From assembly GCF_004834005.1 (NCBI RefSeq), contig NZ_STFF01000004.1, positions 661,286 to 725,285 of the forward strand: DNA of 64,000 nt. Reading direction: 5' to 3'. The notes beneath the pieces are model-generated. The model was not told where the DNA came from. It saw only the letters and a program-made list of their open reading frames with translations, and did not search any database. A program made the position numbers and the translations under genes. Positions 8,916 to 17,298 of this stretch are shown here, piece by piece; positions within the stretch are counted from its first letter, which is position 1; the number at the start of each line of letters is the position of its first letter. This stretch comes from Niastella caeni. GTDB taxonomy: Bacteria; Bacteroidota; Bacteroidia; Chitinophagales; Chitinophagaceae.

Positions 8916-9302
8916 TTATACCCACTCATTTTCATGCTTGCCGCTGCCCAGCTCAATGCCTTTAGCGCTAAGCGTGAAGGTCTCAGTTACGGGACTGTCA
9001 TTAGCACCGTCAAAATTTTCACGATACTCCACCAGGTAAGCTTCATTGAACTTCAGTTCTTTCAGCGTAGCATCGGTATCACGTTTAACAAAAGTGATAG
9101 AGCCATCTTTACGCTCGAAGTTGTTTGTCATCCACTCGAAGAAAGTGGTATCGCCGGTAGACTCTACCGTCAGACTGATCTTACCGCCACGGGTGATGGA
9201 AGAAGGACGGCCAGTGGCGTCTGTTTCCTGTTTCAGTGCATAGGTACATGCAAGGACGTTCACTTCCTTGCCAGCCACTTTAAGTTTTGCCTTAAATGAC
9301 AT
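8916..9302 (-). CDS. tssD: T6SS tube protein Hcp (TssD), main copy
   Basis: A 128-residue Hcp (MSFKAKLKVAGKEVNVLACT) forming the stacked hexameric inner tube. Conserved elements are VESTGDTTFFEWM in the middle and TFTLSAKGIELGSGKHENEW at the C-terminus. It lies downstream of tssC, after a 427-bp gap that could hold its own promoter, as is common for highly expressed Hcp genes. A strong hairpin follows the stop codon, so many transcripts probably end here before the second tssD. I call it the main tube subunit because of this arrangement; that is inference. Confidence 0.94.
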   Translation of the reverse strand: MSFKAKLKVAGKEVNVLACTYALKQETDATGRPSSITRGGKISLTVESTGDTTFFEWMTNNFERKDGSITFVKRDTDATLKELKFNEAYLVEYRENFDGANDSPVTETFTLSAKGIELGSGKHENEWV

Positions 9303-9612
9303 AATTAATGGTTTTGATGATTAATAAAAATGGTATATAGACCAAAAAATAAAAAAAACGATCCCTGTTGGTCCCGGTTGAGCCGAAACCAAAATACTAA
9401 GCTATGTGGTGCTTAAACCCTGGAGTTAAACGGAAATACAAAAAAACTCCTCTCAGCATCATTAATATGACACTGTCATGCTACTACAGTCAGGATATCC
9501 TTATTTGCTCAAGGATGTGGGGTTGCCGTTTGGGGTGAGGGATATGGATTTTAAATGTAAGGTGGTGGCTAGCAATGCGTCTCATCCTTCGACATTGCGT
9601 AAGATGTTATTA
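9303..9612. other. Intergenic region upstream of tssD
   Basis: No gene is seen. On the minus strand, the 60 nt before the tssD start include runs of T (CGTTTTTTTTATTTTTTGG) and the sequence TTAGTATTTTGG further up, which resembles but does not match the Bacteroidota -7 consensus. The length of the gap between tssC and tssD fits an independent tssD promoter, but I cannot place it. Confidence 0.4.
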
Positions 9613-9640
9613 CTGATCCTTCGACTACGCTCAGGATCAG
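9613..9640 (-). repeat. CTGATCCTGAGCG-type palindromic-ended repeat
   Basis: A 28-bp element with ctgatcct at 9613-9620 and aggatcag at 9633-9640 as perfect 8-bp inverted ends around the conserved core tcgactacgctc. The same core occurs at 9694-9721, 11914-12158, 16694-16715 and 46417-46461, always in the same orientation relative to the minus-strand genes. Confidence 0.8.
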
Positions 9641-9693
9641 TAGTCATAGGCAATCTGAGTTTGCACTATGATCATGGTTCAAAATGTTGAAGT

Positions 9694-9721
9694 CTGATCC
9701 TTCGACTGCGCTCAGGATCAG
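9694..9721 (-). repeat. Second CTGATCCTGAGCG-type repeat, adjacent to the tssC stop
   Basis: A 28-bp copy of the element at 9613-9640 with the same 8-bp inverted ends, starting 8 nt after the tssC stop codon when read on the minus strand. A further small inverted repeat, caggac (9724-9729) with gtcctg (9736-9741), spans the stop codon itself. The position suggests a role in 3'-end formation of the tssB-tssC transcript. Confidence 0.75.
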
Positions 9722-9729
9722 TTCAGGAC

Positions 9730-11103
9730 CTATTTGTCCTGCTCGTATTTAGAAGACCAATCTGCTTTGTCAGCATCGTCTCCCTTTTGCCCTTCCAACT
9801 TGATCATGAAAGTTTTTGCGGGGAAATACGGTTTCAGATGAATGTCGAGGTATATGCGGTCTTTTTGAACAGGGTCTTGTTCAAATCGCTTTATTGTAAA
9901 GTTTTCAATCAATTTATTGGGACCTGTAATGCCATCGAGGAATTTCACGATCTGGCCATTCAGTTCTTTACGGGTAGAAGCGTTAAAGTTCTCAAAAGCG
10001 CGACGGTTCAGGAAGTCCATCATCACTTTTGTAACGTAATCAAATACACGCACTACTGAATAGGTTTGTAAGCCCAGGTTATCGCCATTAAACAATGTTT
10101 TGGCAGAGAAAGCCATTACCTTGCCGTATTCTTTCACCATGGGGATCAGTCCCAGTTTTTCCAAACTGGCGATCTCACTTTTCTTCAGGTCGAACCGTAC
10201 ACCATCTACTTCATTAATACCGCCGAATTTTTTACCGGCTGTCACCTGCGACATCAACGTATTGTAGATCTTTCCGGCCAATGCGGCAGATGGTGGCACC
10301 AGCAGGTCATCTTCCTCTCCTATTTCTGCAAAACGGCCACGGCCTACCAGCCAGTTACACGCCATGATTACATTTGAACGATAAGGATCGCCGCCGGTCA
10401 GATTGGCTGCTTCAAACAGTTCCATTACATCATCCGGTGTATCCAGGTCTTCAAAGTCGGTAACCAGCATTACCTTATTTTCATAGGCGATCTTTGCCCA
10501 TTTCTCCAGCACTTTGTTGCTGCCCAAATAACCAGGCAAAATAAGCAGGCTATAATTATTACGCAGATCGAGCCGGTCGTAATTATCGGTCAGCTCGTTG
10601 TGGATAGCATCAATAAACCGGGTATTGTCGAGGTCTCTTACCTGATCGGGATCAGCATTGATCACCGATACATTTTTCACCTTGAGGCTTTCGGTATTTT
10701 TAAAGAAGAGCGCTACTGCGCGGTAAGACCTTTCCAGTTGTTCGGTTTCCTTTACAGCTGCCTTCAGGTTCTTCTTCAATACCTGGCCAGCCTGCTCCGA
10801 GCGTTCGTTGCAGGTTTGGATCATGTCAGCAGGGTCCTCGGCGCTCTGCAGAATATCCATCCACAACTTCAATGTTTTTTTAAGCGCTGTACGTTCTTCT
10901 TTTTTACTATTCTCTTCTAGAAAGATCTTTTTTCTGGCTTTTCTTTCGGGGTTGATGTTTTGAACAGCATCAATAGCCGATTCCAGCAGATCAAATCCAC
11001 CGAATTTTGCAAGGCCCTGCACACTGCTTTCCAGTTGTTCAACCGGTTGCAACGCTTCTTTAAAAGCCGTTTGCTGGGCGGGTTTAATGGATTCAGTACT
11101 CAT
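9730..11103 (-). CDS. tssC: T6SS contractile sheath large subunit TssC
   Basis: A 457-residue sheath protein that pairs with TssB. The N-terminal 100 residues are helical and charged (ESSVQGLAKFGGFDLLESAI); T6SSiii TssC proteins carry this kind of extension. The core shows SLLILPGYLGSNKVLEKWAK and VIMACNWLVGRGRFAEIGEE, and the C-terminus holds the conserved VFDYVTKVMMDFLNRRAFEN segment that stabilises the sheath. It lies 39 bp downstream of tssB on the same strand. Length and neighbours fit the family. Polymerised TssBC contracts to push the Hcp tube and is recycled by ClpV. Confidence 0.95.
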   Translation of the reverse strand: MSTESIKPAQQTAFKEALQPVEQLESSVQGLAKFGGFDLLESAIDAVQNINPERKARKKIFLEENSKKEERTALKKTLKLWMDILQSAEDPADMIQTCNERSEQAGQVLKKNLKAAVKETEQLERSYRAVALFFKNTESLKVKNVSVINADPDQVRDLDNTRFIDAIHNELTDNYDRLDLRNNYSLLILPGYLGSNKVLEKWAKIAYENKVMLVTDFEDLDTPDDVMELFEAANLTGGDPYRSNVIMACNWLVGRGRFAEIGEEDDLLVPPSAALAGKIYNTLMSQVTAGKKFGGINEVDGVRFDLKKSEIASLEKLGLIPMVKEYGKVMAFSAKTLFNGDNLGLQTYSVVRVFDYVTKVMMDFLNRRAFENFNASTRKELNGQIVKFLDGITGPNKLIENFTIKRFEQDPVQKDRIYLDIHLKPYFPAKTFMIKLEGQKGDDADKADWSSKYEQDK

Positions 11104-11142
11104 GATAACGATTTAATGATAAATGAAAATGAATGGGTGGTG

Positions 11143-11595
11143 TTACCTGGCTGAGTCAAGTTCCTGTATAAGTGACTGCAAAGCTTTTATTATATGATCT
11201 TTTGTTTCGGGATTGGCGAGTGCCTGTTTAAGCAGCTTGTTGGTCTTTAACTGCTTTATTATTTTCTGATATTGCAATTGCTGCATGCTCACGTCTCCCA
11301 GGTATTCGCTTTGTGCAATGATGCCCTTCGCACCAAAATCGGCCAGGCCCCTGAAATGAAGCGTTTCCTTGCGCATGGCGCCGTCTTCCGTTTCAAAGGT
11401 CATGTCTACTTTCGGTTTGAAGTTCTCGAAAACATCATCTATGCTTGTCAACCCCTCAATTATTTCAGGTTTAACAGGTGGGTCATAGGTGAGTTTCTCT
11501 GCCAGCAATACTCGATTTTGTGGAATGTCTGCGAAGGCTTCGAAGGCGTCTGTTTTTACTTCCGTGCCGCCAATGCCATAAGGCTCTATGCTCAT
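11143..11595 (-). CDS. tssB: T6SS contractile sheath small subunit TssB
   Basis: A 150-residue protein (MSIEPYGIGGTEVKTDAFEA). It shows the TssB-type middle segment (IDDVFENFKPKVDMTFETED, with FRGLADFGAKGI after it) and a C-terminal helical part ending IKALQSLIQELDSAR. It is directly upstream of tssC with a 39-bp gap and is the first gene after the repeat array that follows clpV. The 318-bp region upstream is AT-rich and may contain a promoter for the tssB-tssC pair, though no convincing element was found. Confidence 0.95.
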   Translation of the reverse strand: MSIEPYGIGGTEVKTDAFEAFADIPQNRVLLAEKLTYDPPVKPEIIEGLTSIDDVFENFKPKVDMTFETEDGAMRKETLHFRGLADFGAKGIIAQSEYLGDVSMQQLQYQKIIKQLKTNKLLKQALANPETKDHIIKALQSLIQELDSAR

Positions 11596-11913
11596 GATAG
11601 GTATTTTTGGTTTTCAGAATTAAGACTTGCTTTCTGTAATGAACAATCGAATATAATTACGAATAAACTGGTTTGACGGATTGGATATCGGACAAAAAAA
11701 CCTCAATGGATTTTGCAAATATCATTCCTAATTATTGGTGAATGAACATTAATGATCAAAAATCCCCAGTAACCCTGGCGTAAATATACTCGTTGAACAA
11801 ATTTTTAATCAGTCATTAATAATTGCAGTAAATAAATTTACATATTTCCGTTAGTTCGTGCGACAATTCATATAAAATTAATGTTATAAATTTTGAGACT
11901 GGCATAACAGTTA
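11596..11913. other. AT-rich leader between the clpV repeat array and tssB
   Basis: No gene is seen in 318 bp. Read towards tssB the region contains TGATATTTGC, one mismatch from TAnnTTTG, but no well-placed -33 element. The low GC contrasts with the GC-rich repeat array next to it. Confidence 0.4.
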
Positions 11914-12158
11914 GTCCTTCGACTTCGCTCAGGACTTCACAAGAACATCCTTCGACTCCGCTCAGGACGCGCAGAGCGAGCCCGCTCAGGACTTCACAAG
12001 AACATCCTTCGACTCCGCTCAGGACGTCGACTCCGCTCAGGACACGCAGAGCGAGCCCGCTCAGGACTTCACAAGAACATCCTTCGACTCCGCTCAGGAC
12101 GTCGACTCCGCTCAGGACGTCGACTCCGCTCAGGACGCGCAGAGCGAACCTCAGGACC
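11914..12158 (-). repeat. Nested tandem array of GTCCTGAGCG units after clpV
   Basis: About ten units begin GTCCTGAG on the minus strand. Three unit types occur: a 24-bp head (GTCCTGAGCGGGCTCGCTCT then GCG plus one base), an 18-bp inner unit (GTCCTGAGCGGAGTCGAC) and a 33-bp tail that starts GTCCTGAGCGGAGTCGAAGG and ends TTCTTGTGAA. They are ordered head-inner-inner-tail, head-inner-tail, head-tail, then a final GTCCTGAGCGAAGTCGAAGG element. The first head is a variant (GGTCCTGAGGTTCG). All unit lengths are multiples of three, so one frame stays open across the array. The clpV stop codon TGA (12151-12153) lies in the first unit. Confidence 0.9.
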
Positions 12159-14619
12159 AAACAAAATTGCCACTGGCATCCACGTCAAGGGTTAAAGCAG
12201 TTGTTCCGGTAGCACCCGCTTCCCCACTGATAATCTTGCGCGATAAGGGACGACGCAAATTATTTCGTATAACGCCGGCCAATGGACGCGCCCCATATTG
12301 GGGCGCAAAGCCCATAACGGCCAGTTGCTTTTTGGCCTCATTGGTCAACTGCAGAGTAATGCCCTGCTTTTCGAGCGAACTGTATAAACCGCGCAATTGA
12401 ATACTAAGGATGCGTTCAACCATTTCGTTGGTCATAGGCGCAAACGGACAGATCTCCGTCAACCGGCCCAGGAACTCGGGCCGGAAGTAGTTGCTCATGA
12501 TCTCCATCAACCGGGTAGAAGATGGGACCTGTTTTTTGTTGAACGAATCTACCACAAACTGACTGCCGATGTTGGAAGTAAAAATGATCAGCGCATTGGA
12601 GAAGTCGCCCTCCTTTCCCAGTTTATCGTGCAGCTTGCCTTCATCCATGATCTGTAAAAAGATATCGAAGACCGACTGATGTGCTTTTTCAATTTCATCG
12701 AACAATACCACGGAATAAGGTTGCTGACGGATCTTGTTGATCAGCAGACCACCTTCTTCGTAGCCAACATATCCGGGCGGCGCTCCATACAGTAGTGCGG
12801 CGGAATGTTCTTCTTTGAACTCCGACATATCGAACCGGATCATCGATCCTTCATCCTGGAACAGGAAATCGGCCAGTGCTTTGGCTAATTCTGTTTTACC
12901 TGTACCTGTTGGGCCCAGGAAGAAAAACGAACCAATGGGTTGTCCTGGTTTCCCTAATCCGGCCCTTGATTCAAGAATGGCTTCGCTGATCGATCTGATC
13001 GCATGATCCTGCCCTACTACCCGTTGTTTCAGGATCTCTTCCATTTTCAACAACCGCTCTTTTTCCTGTGCCTGCACTTTACCGATGGGGATACCCGTTT
13101 TATGTGCTACTATGGCGGCTACATCTGCATGGTTAAGCGTTTGCCTGTCGTCCTCTGCCATTATTGATAATGATTCGTAAGCAGCATTCAAATAAGTAAT
13201 GATCTCACTGCATTCGGTCATTTGCAGGGGGTCGGCTTCTGATTGTACCGCCGCCCACAAAATGGGACTGATCTTATTGCGCAACTGGTTATAATGCCAT
13301 TTCCAGTCGTCTGCTGTATATTGACCGGGTTCTTTTTGCATGTCAGCAAAAATGGTCTTCATATCCAGCAATACAGACAGGCCGGTATCCCGCGCCAGGC
13401 GAAGGGCTGCCATGGAGTGGTCGGCCAGGTCTATGGCGGCATCGGGTAAGCGCCGATCCTTTACATAGCGTTTCGCCAGCCGGATGGTATCCTGTATTGT
13501 TTCGTCTTCTATTTCTATTGCATGGTGTTTGCAGTAGTGCGGCATGATCATTTGCATCATCCGGAATGTTGTGGCTGCATCGGGTTCTTCTACCTGTATA
13601 ACATCGAAGCGGCGGGCAAATGCTTCATCTTTTTCAATGTGCTTCCGGTATTCTTCCAGGGTGGTGGCTCCTATTACTGTCAATTCCCCACGAGCCAGTT
13701 CCGGCTTTAATAAATTGGCAGCGCCTGCCATAGCGCCCTGTTTATCCATCAGTACATGCATTTCATCGATAAACAGGATGGCTTTTTCAAATTGTTTTAT
13801 TTCCTGAATGATGTTCTTCAATCGCTCTTCCACTTCGCCTTTATAAGAGGCGCCGGCAGCCAGTGCGCCGTTGTCGAGCTCAAATACCTGGGCGGATTCT
13901 AAAAAGCGGGGAACTTTCTTCTCCTGAATTGCTAACGTAAATCCATCAACCAATGCTGATTTACCAACTCCGGGTTCGCCAATGATCAGCACATTGGGTT
14001 TTGAACGGCGGCCCAGGATCTCAGCCATGGCCCTGATCTCTTTATCGCGACCGGTTATGGGATCTATCTTTCCTGCTGCGGCCCGTGCATTTTTATGCGT
14101 ACAGTATTTCAGCAAAGCCTGGTGGTTGGTTTGCTTTGCTGAGCCATTGCCAGCGCTGGTGATCTTATTCAATGTGGTTTCGGCTACTGATTGCTGCAAG
14201 AGCTCCTGGCGTTGTACCGGAAATGTTTTTAATTGCTCATAACTAAAGCCTACACCGGGTGTACTGAGCGCCGCCAGAACGTGCACGGCCTCCAGTTCAT
14301 CACTGCCCGTCATTGCCCTGATGGTATCGGCTTCTTCCATCACGGCTTTTACCGGTGCATCGGCGGTGAGGGTATCCTCGAGCCGGGTGGCTTTGGGCAA
14401 TGTTTCCATGCGTACATCGGCCCATTCTTCCATATAATAAATGTCTTTATCCAATTGTTGTAACAGGGATTGCAGGCCCGCTTCTTTATGCAGCAATGCT
14501 TTTAGTAAATGCGGTGGCGCTATATGGGGGTGCATATTTTCCCGGGCAATGGCCTGGGCTATATGGTTCATTTTTTTAAATGAATCGGATATGGTTATAC
14601 CTAACAGTTGGTCAGTCAT
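12151..14619 (-). CDS. clpV: T6SS sheath-recycling AAA+ ATPase ClpV (TssH)
   Basis: An 822-residue Hsp100/ClpB-type unfoldase that extracts contracted TssBC sheath for reuse. It has an N-domain (about 1-160) and a first AAA+ module with Walker A GEPGVGKS (214-221) and Walker B ILFIDE (281-286). The middle region (about 400-500) is short, as in ClpV rather than ClpB. The second AAA+ module has Walker A GPTGTGKT (569-576), pore loop GYVGYEEGG (616-624) and Walker B VVLFDE (637-642). It is flanked by tssP and tssB. The final codons (NFVWS-stop) run into the repeat array. The middle region and locus context separate it from the housekeeping ClpB. Confidence 0.95.
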   Translation of the reverse strand: MTDQLLGITISDSFKKMNHIAQAIARENMHPHIAPPHLLKALLHKEAGLQSLLQQLDKDIYYMEEWADVRMETLPKATRLEDTLTADAPVKAVMEEADTIRAMTGSDELEAVHVLAALSTPGVGFSYEQLKTFPVQRQELLQQSVAETTLNKITSAGNGSAKQTNHQALLKYCTHKNARAAAGKIDPITGRDKEIRAMAEILGRRSKPNVLIIGEPGVGKSALVDGFTLAIQEKKVPRFLESAQVFELDNGALAAGASYKGEVEERLKNIIQEIKQFEKAILFIDEMHVLMDKQGAMAGAANLLKPELARGELTVIGATTLEEYRKHIEKDEAFARRFDVIQVEEPDAATTFRMMQMIMPHYCKHHAIEIEDETIQDTIRLAKRYVKDRRLPDAAIDLADHSMAALRLARDTGLSVLLDMKTIFADMQKEPGQYTADDWKWHYNQLRNKISPILWAAVQSEADPLQMTECSEIITYLNAAYESLSIMAEDDRQTLNHADVAAIVAHKTGIPIGKVQAQEKERLLKMEEILKQRVVGQDHAIRSISEAILESRAGLGKPGQPIGSFFFLGPTGTGKTELAKALADFLFQDEGSMIRFDMSEFKEEHSAALLYGAPPGYVGYEEGGLLINKIRQQPYSVVLFDEIEKAHQSVFDIFLQIMDEGKLHDKLGKEGDFSNALIIFTSNIGSQFVVDSFNKKQVPSSTRLMEIMSNYFRPEFLGRLTEICPFAPMTNEMVERILSIQLRGLYSSLEKQGITLQLTNEAKKQLAVMGFAPQYGARPLAGVIRNNLRRPLSRKIISGEAGATGTTALTLDVDASGNFVWS

Positions 14620-14644
14620 TACGCTTATTTTAGATTAACTATTA

Positions 14645-14747
14645 TCGATTTCTGATTTCGGGATTTCGAGATTTGGTGATTTCTTTTAGTGCAGCTCTCC
14701 TACTAATTTTAAATCTCAAAATCGCGCAATCTAAAAATCTCAAAATA
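14645..14747. repeat. Inverted gatttcgggattt word arms overlapping the tssP stop
   Basis: Arm 14645-14683 consists of variants of gatttcgggatttcgagattt. Arm 14707-14747 (aaatctcaaaatcgcgcaat and similar words) is its approximate reverse complement. The tssP stop codon (14740-14742) lies inside the second arm. The same vocabulary forms another inverted pair at 27908-28008. Confidence 0.7.
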
Positions 14748-15786
14748 TTCCAAGGAAGCCCTGCTTCATCTTCAGGCTTACATTTAACCCAATCAAACAA
14801 TTGGTTTCGCTGCTTTTTATTTGTTGTACGTTCAGTTGTTTTATCTTTTTATCTTCTTTAATTGAGCTTAGTTTATTACAGAATTGGGTGAATGTAATTT
14901 CAGTTCCATTCAGGCTTACCGGCACGTTGAGGTTATTGCAGAAATACGGGGTAAAATTGTCTGCTGTCAAATAGTTATTCACCACCCCGCGCAATTTGCT
15001 TTCCAGTTCCTGTTTACTGATGGTTACGCCTTGCGGTTTGGGCGGTTCTACAATCGCCGGCTGAGGATGGTTCTGTTCTTCGAGCGTTGGGGTTTGCGGT
15101 TTAGCCGGCACTACAATAAAGGCCGGTTGCTGCCTTGCCGGAACACGGGCATTTGACTTGGAGGGCGCAACAGTTTTATCATTCACATACACTTTACAAA
15201 CGCCCAGTTGTTTGGGATCGTTGTTAAGCACCAAGGAAATGGTTTTTAACCCCGGCGTTTTATAAACATAATTGGCAGTGGATGAAGTGGCGTCAATAGC
15301 GGCCGTTTCACCAAAACGCCATTCCCAGCTATGGGCGCCGGCAGTAGTGTCCTGGAAGGTAACGGGCTTGCCTACCTCCGCCATTTGTGGACAAACAAAT
15401 CGGGGCATCAGCAACGGGTTTTCCAGCTTCGGGGCTCTTGTTATATAAACCGTTTTATATTCGGTGCATTTACCATTTATGGTTAATGCCACGGTATATT
15501 CACCGGGCTGGTTATAGGCATGAACCACAGAGTTGATATTGGTCTCGCTGTTTTCATTATCACCAAAGTCCCATTGAAAATCTTTGGCGTACAAAGCGTC
15601 GGTCTCAAATCGTATCGGTTCGTCGGTTCGGAAGAAATTCGCTTTTGCTCTTATATGAAAGTCGGAGCAGTACTCGTAGTTCTTATATTTAAAGCCGGTG
15701 ATCACCAAACCAACCAACGCCGTAATGATCATGGTGAGAATGACTTTTTCGTCGAGATAAGCGAGCTGTATTTTTTTATTTTCCAT
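14740..15786 (-). CDS. tssP: T6SSiii membrane-anchored PKD-domain protein TssP
   Basis: A 348-residue protein with a short cytoplasmic N-terminus, one membrane segment (about residues 14-32, KVILTMIITALVGLVITGF) and a periplasmic remainder. Two PKD-like beta-sandwich domains follow, at about 48-115 (FQWDFGDNENSETNINS) and about 128-205 (SWEWRFGETAAID). A proline-rich linker (210-255) leads to a C-terminal domain of about 95 residues. This architecture matches TssP, one of the Bacteroidota-specific components that take over the envelope-complex role of TssJLM. It is divergent from the NlpC/P60 gene and upstream of clpV. Confidence 0.85.
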   Translation of the reverse strand: MENKKIQLAYLDEKVILTMIITALVGLVITGFKYKNYEYCSDFHIRAKANFFRTDEPIRFETDALYAKDFQWDFGDNENSETNINSVVHAYNQPGEYTVALTINGKCTEYKTVYITRAPKLENPLLMPRFVCPQMAEVGKPVTFQDTTAGAHSWEWRFGETAAIDATSSTANYVYKTPGLKTISLVLNNDPKQLGVCKVYVNDKTVAPSKSNARVPARQQPAFIVVPAKPQTPTLEEQNHPQPAIVEPPKPQGVTISKQELESKLRGVVNNYLTADNFTPYFCNNLNVPVSLNGTEITFTQFCNKLSSIKEDKKIKQLNVQQIKSSETNCLIGLNVSLKMKQGFLGIF

Positions 15787-15853
15787 ACTTTTACTTTTTG
15801 GTTCGCGTTAATGGCAATCGTGAAACGTGAAACGGCAAACGTGAAAGGTTCGC

Positions 15854-15861
15854 TAATTTTG
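15854..15861 (+). promoter_or_regulatory. Candidate -7 element for the NlpC/P60 gene
   Basis: TAATTTTG matches the Bacteroidota -7 consensus TAnnTTTG and lies 78 nt before the start codon. No clear TTG-type -33 box is seen upstream, where a gtgaaacggcaaac word repeat (15818-15848) occupies that position. Confidence 0.35.
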
Positions 15862-15938
15862 AGATTAATTTACGACCTTACGCCGACCGAAAATTATTGC
15901 TGATTGCAGTACTCATTTAAACCGTATTTCTATTAGCC

Positions 15939-16628
15939 ATGAAACGAATATCTTTTTTTCATTATAGTTTCAATTCCTGTTCTGCTGACCTGATGGCCGT
16001 TGCCGGTAGCTTTTGTTTACTGGTTTTCCTGGCTTCCTGTACCGGTTCGCGTAAATCAGCCAATCAGTACCAGACCATTGTGGTAAAACCGCCCGATCCA
16101 ACTGCTGCAGCTGCAAATGCCAGTCCCGAAAAAAGAACTATTACCAAATATGCCGCTTATTTGAAGATCGATCCTGACAGTCTTAAAAATGTTGTGCTGT
16201 ACACCTTCATTGATAAATGGATGAAAACGCCGTACAAGTACGGGGGCAACGATGAAAATGGGATCGATTGCTCGGCTTTTATTCAACGCCTGCTGAACGA
16301 TGTGTACAACATCCAGGTGCCGCGCACTTCGGCGCAACAGTTCTTTACAAAAAATGTGGAGCCTTTTCATGATAACTCTTATTTTTCTGAAGGTGACCTG
16401 GTTTTCTTTTGTACGGTTCCCGGCAATCCTATTTCTCACGTTGGCATGTATTTGCGTAACCGGTATTTTATCAATGCCTCTACTTCCAGCGGTGTAAGCC
16501 TCGCCAATCTCGATGATCCTTACTGGAAGAAACGTTTTGTTGCAGCAGGAAGGGTGAAGGTCAATAAGCAATTGGCAACAGGCAATAAGCAAACGACCAC
16601 AACTCAGCCAAAGAACAATAAACAATAA
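15939..16628 (+). CDS. NlpC/P60 family lipoprotein peptidase in the T6SS locus
   Basis: A 229-residue lipoprotein with lipobox LASC (Cys34); an alternative start at Met19 gives a tidier signal peptide. The NlpC/P60 domain spans about 88-205 with catalytic Cys111 (GIDCSAFI), His167 (ISHVGMYL) and a third polar residue at about Asn179. Such enzymes cut peptidoglycan stem peptides. It is the only gene in the T6SS run on the plus strand, between tssP and tssO, and could open the wall for assembly of the machine. The last 20 or so residues (KQLATGNKQTTTTQPKNNKQ) are encoded by a caataagcaattggcaac-type word repeat and are probably not part of the fold. Confidence 0.88.
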   Translation: MKRISFFHYSFNSCSADLMAVAGSFCLLVFLASCTGSRKSANQYQTIVVKPPDPTAAAANASPEKRTITKYAAYLKIDPDSLKNVVLYTFIDKWMKTPYKYGGNDENGIDCSAFIQRLLNDVYNIQVPRTSAQQFFTKNVEPFHDNSYFSEGDLVFFCTVPGNPISHVGMYLRNRYFINASTSSGVSLANLDDPYWKKRFVAAGRVKVNKQLATGNKQTTTTQPKNNKQ

Positions 16629-16693
16629 GCAAATCGAATGTCGTTTAGTTAAGAGCGTTTCGGCTACGCTCAACGCTTCAGACCCCTACTCTC

Positions 16694-16734
16694 ATCCTTC
16701 GACTTCGCTCAGGATTCTTTCCCCCTTTAGGGGG
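16694..16734 (-). terminator. Repeat element and C/G hairpin after tssO
   Basis: A GTCCTGAGCG-family element with inverted ends atcct/aggat (16694-16715) is followed by the small hairpin ccccctttaggggg (16721-16734). Read on the minus strand, both lie just after the tssO stop. They sit in the convergent gap between tssO and the NlpC/P60 gene and may end transcripts from tssO. Confidence 0.5.
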
Positions 16735-16744
16735 CCAGGGGTTG

Positions 16745-17266
16745 CTAAAACCCAGCAGCGGTGCTGGCTCTTCTCAACAGGTCAATATCCCTGCGGGCCT
16801 GATCCAGATCACGCTGCGTTTGTTCAAATTTTGATTTATAATCTTCCAACTGTCTTGGCAGATCGCCCATGCTTACCACTTTGTTGGTAGCATCCTGGTA
16901 ACGTAAATACAGATCAAGCACATTTTTATTCATGCGGCTGTACATACTGCTGTCTTTATACTGCAGGTCGGTTAACTCGCGTAGTTTGGCGGCAATCTGC
17001 TGGTTCAGGTACATGCTGTTTACGCCCGGTTGTTTCAGGGAGTCGATCAACATTTTCGCCTGATCCATACTGCTTACGAATTTTTCCTGGGCAATACTTT
17101 GGTTGCGGTAGCGGGTCACCTGTTCGCGCAATACGTCATTCTCTTTATAAGGAATACGCATGTCGAAGTAAATAGCTCCTACGATGAGCCAAACGGATAT
17201 AATGAAAAAGAACAAAAATTTTAAAAATGCACGACTCCTTTCCTTATGGTTTAATACGGTTGGCAT
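16745..17266 (-). CDS. tssO: T6SSiii transmembrane protein TssO
   Basis: A 173-residue protein with one membrane segment (about residues 13-35, AFLKFLFFFIISVWLIVGAI) after a short basic N-terminus. The rest is a charged helical region, probably coiled-coil (YKSKFEQTQRDLDQARRDID). Topology, size and position next to tssK fit TssO, a Bacteroidota-specific component of the envelope complex. It is 32 bp downstream of tssK. It ends this block of the operon, because the next gene is inverted. Confidence 0.85.
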   Translation of the reverse strand: MPTVLNHKERSRAFLKFLFFFIISVWLIVGAIYFDMRIPYKENDVLREQVTRYRNQSIAQEKFVSSMDQAKMLIDSLKQPGVNSMYLNQQIAAKLRELTDLQYKDSSMYSRMNKNVLDLYLRYQDATNKVVSMGDLPRQLEDYKSKFEQTQRDLDQARRDIDLLRRASTAAGF

Positions 17267-17298
17267 TTTTTATTGATTTAATTAGTGTGTTTCGATTA

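Noticed and set aside
11914..12158. Possible CRISPR array
   Set aside because: Units are 18-33 bp without unique spacers, and no cas genes are nearby; it is a tandem satellite-like array.
11816..12160. A 114-codon open frame reading VLSGVD-type repeats
   Set aside because: It is a translation of the GTCCTGAGCG array, kept open because the unit lengths are multiples of three. It starts at a TTG inside the clpV end and has no independent support.
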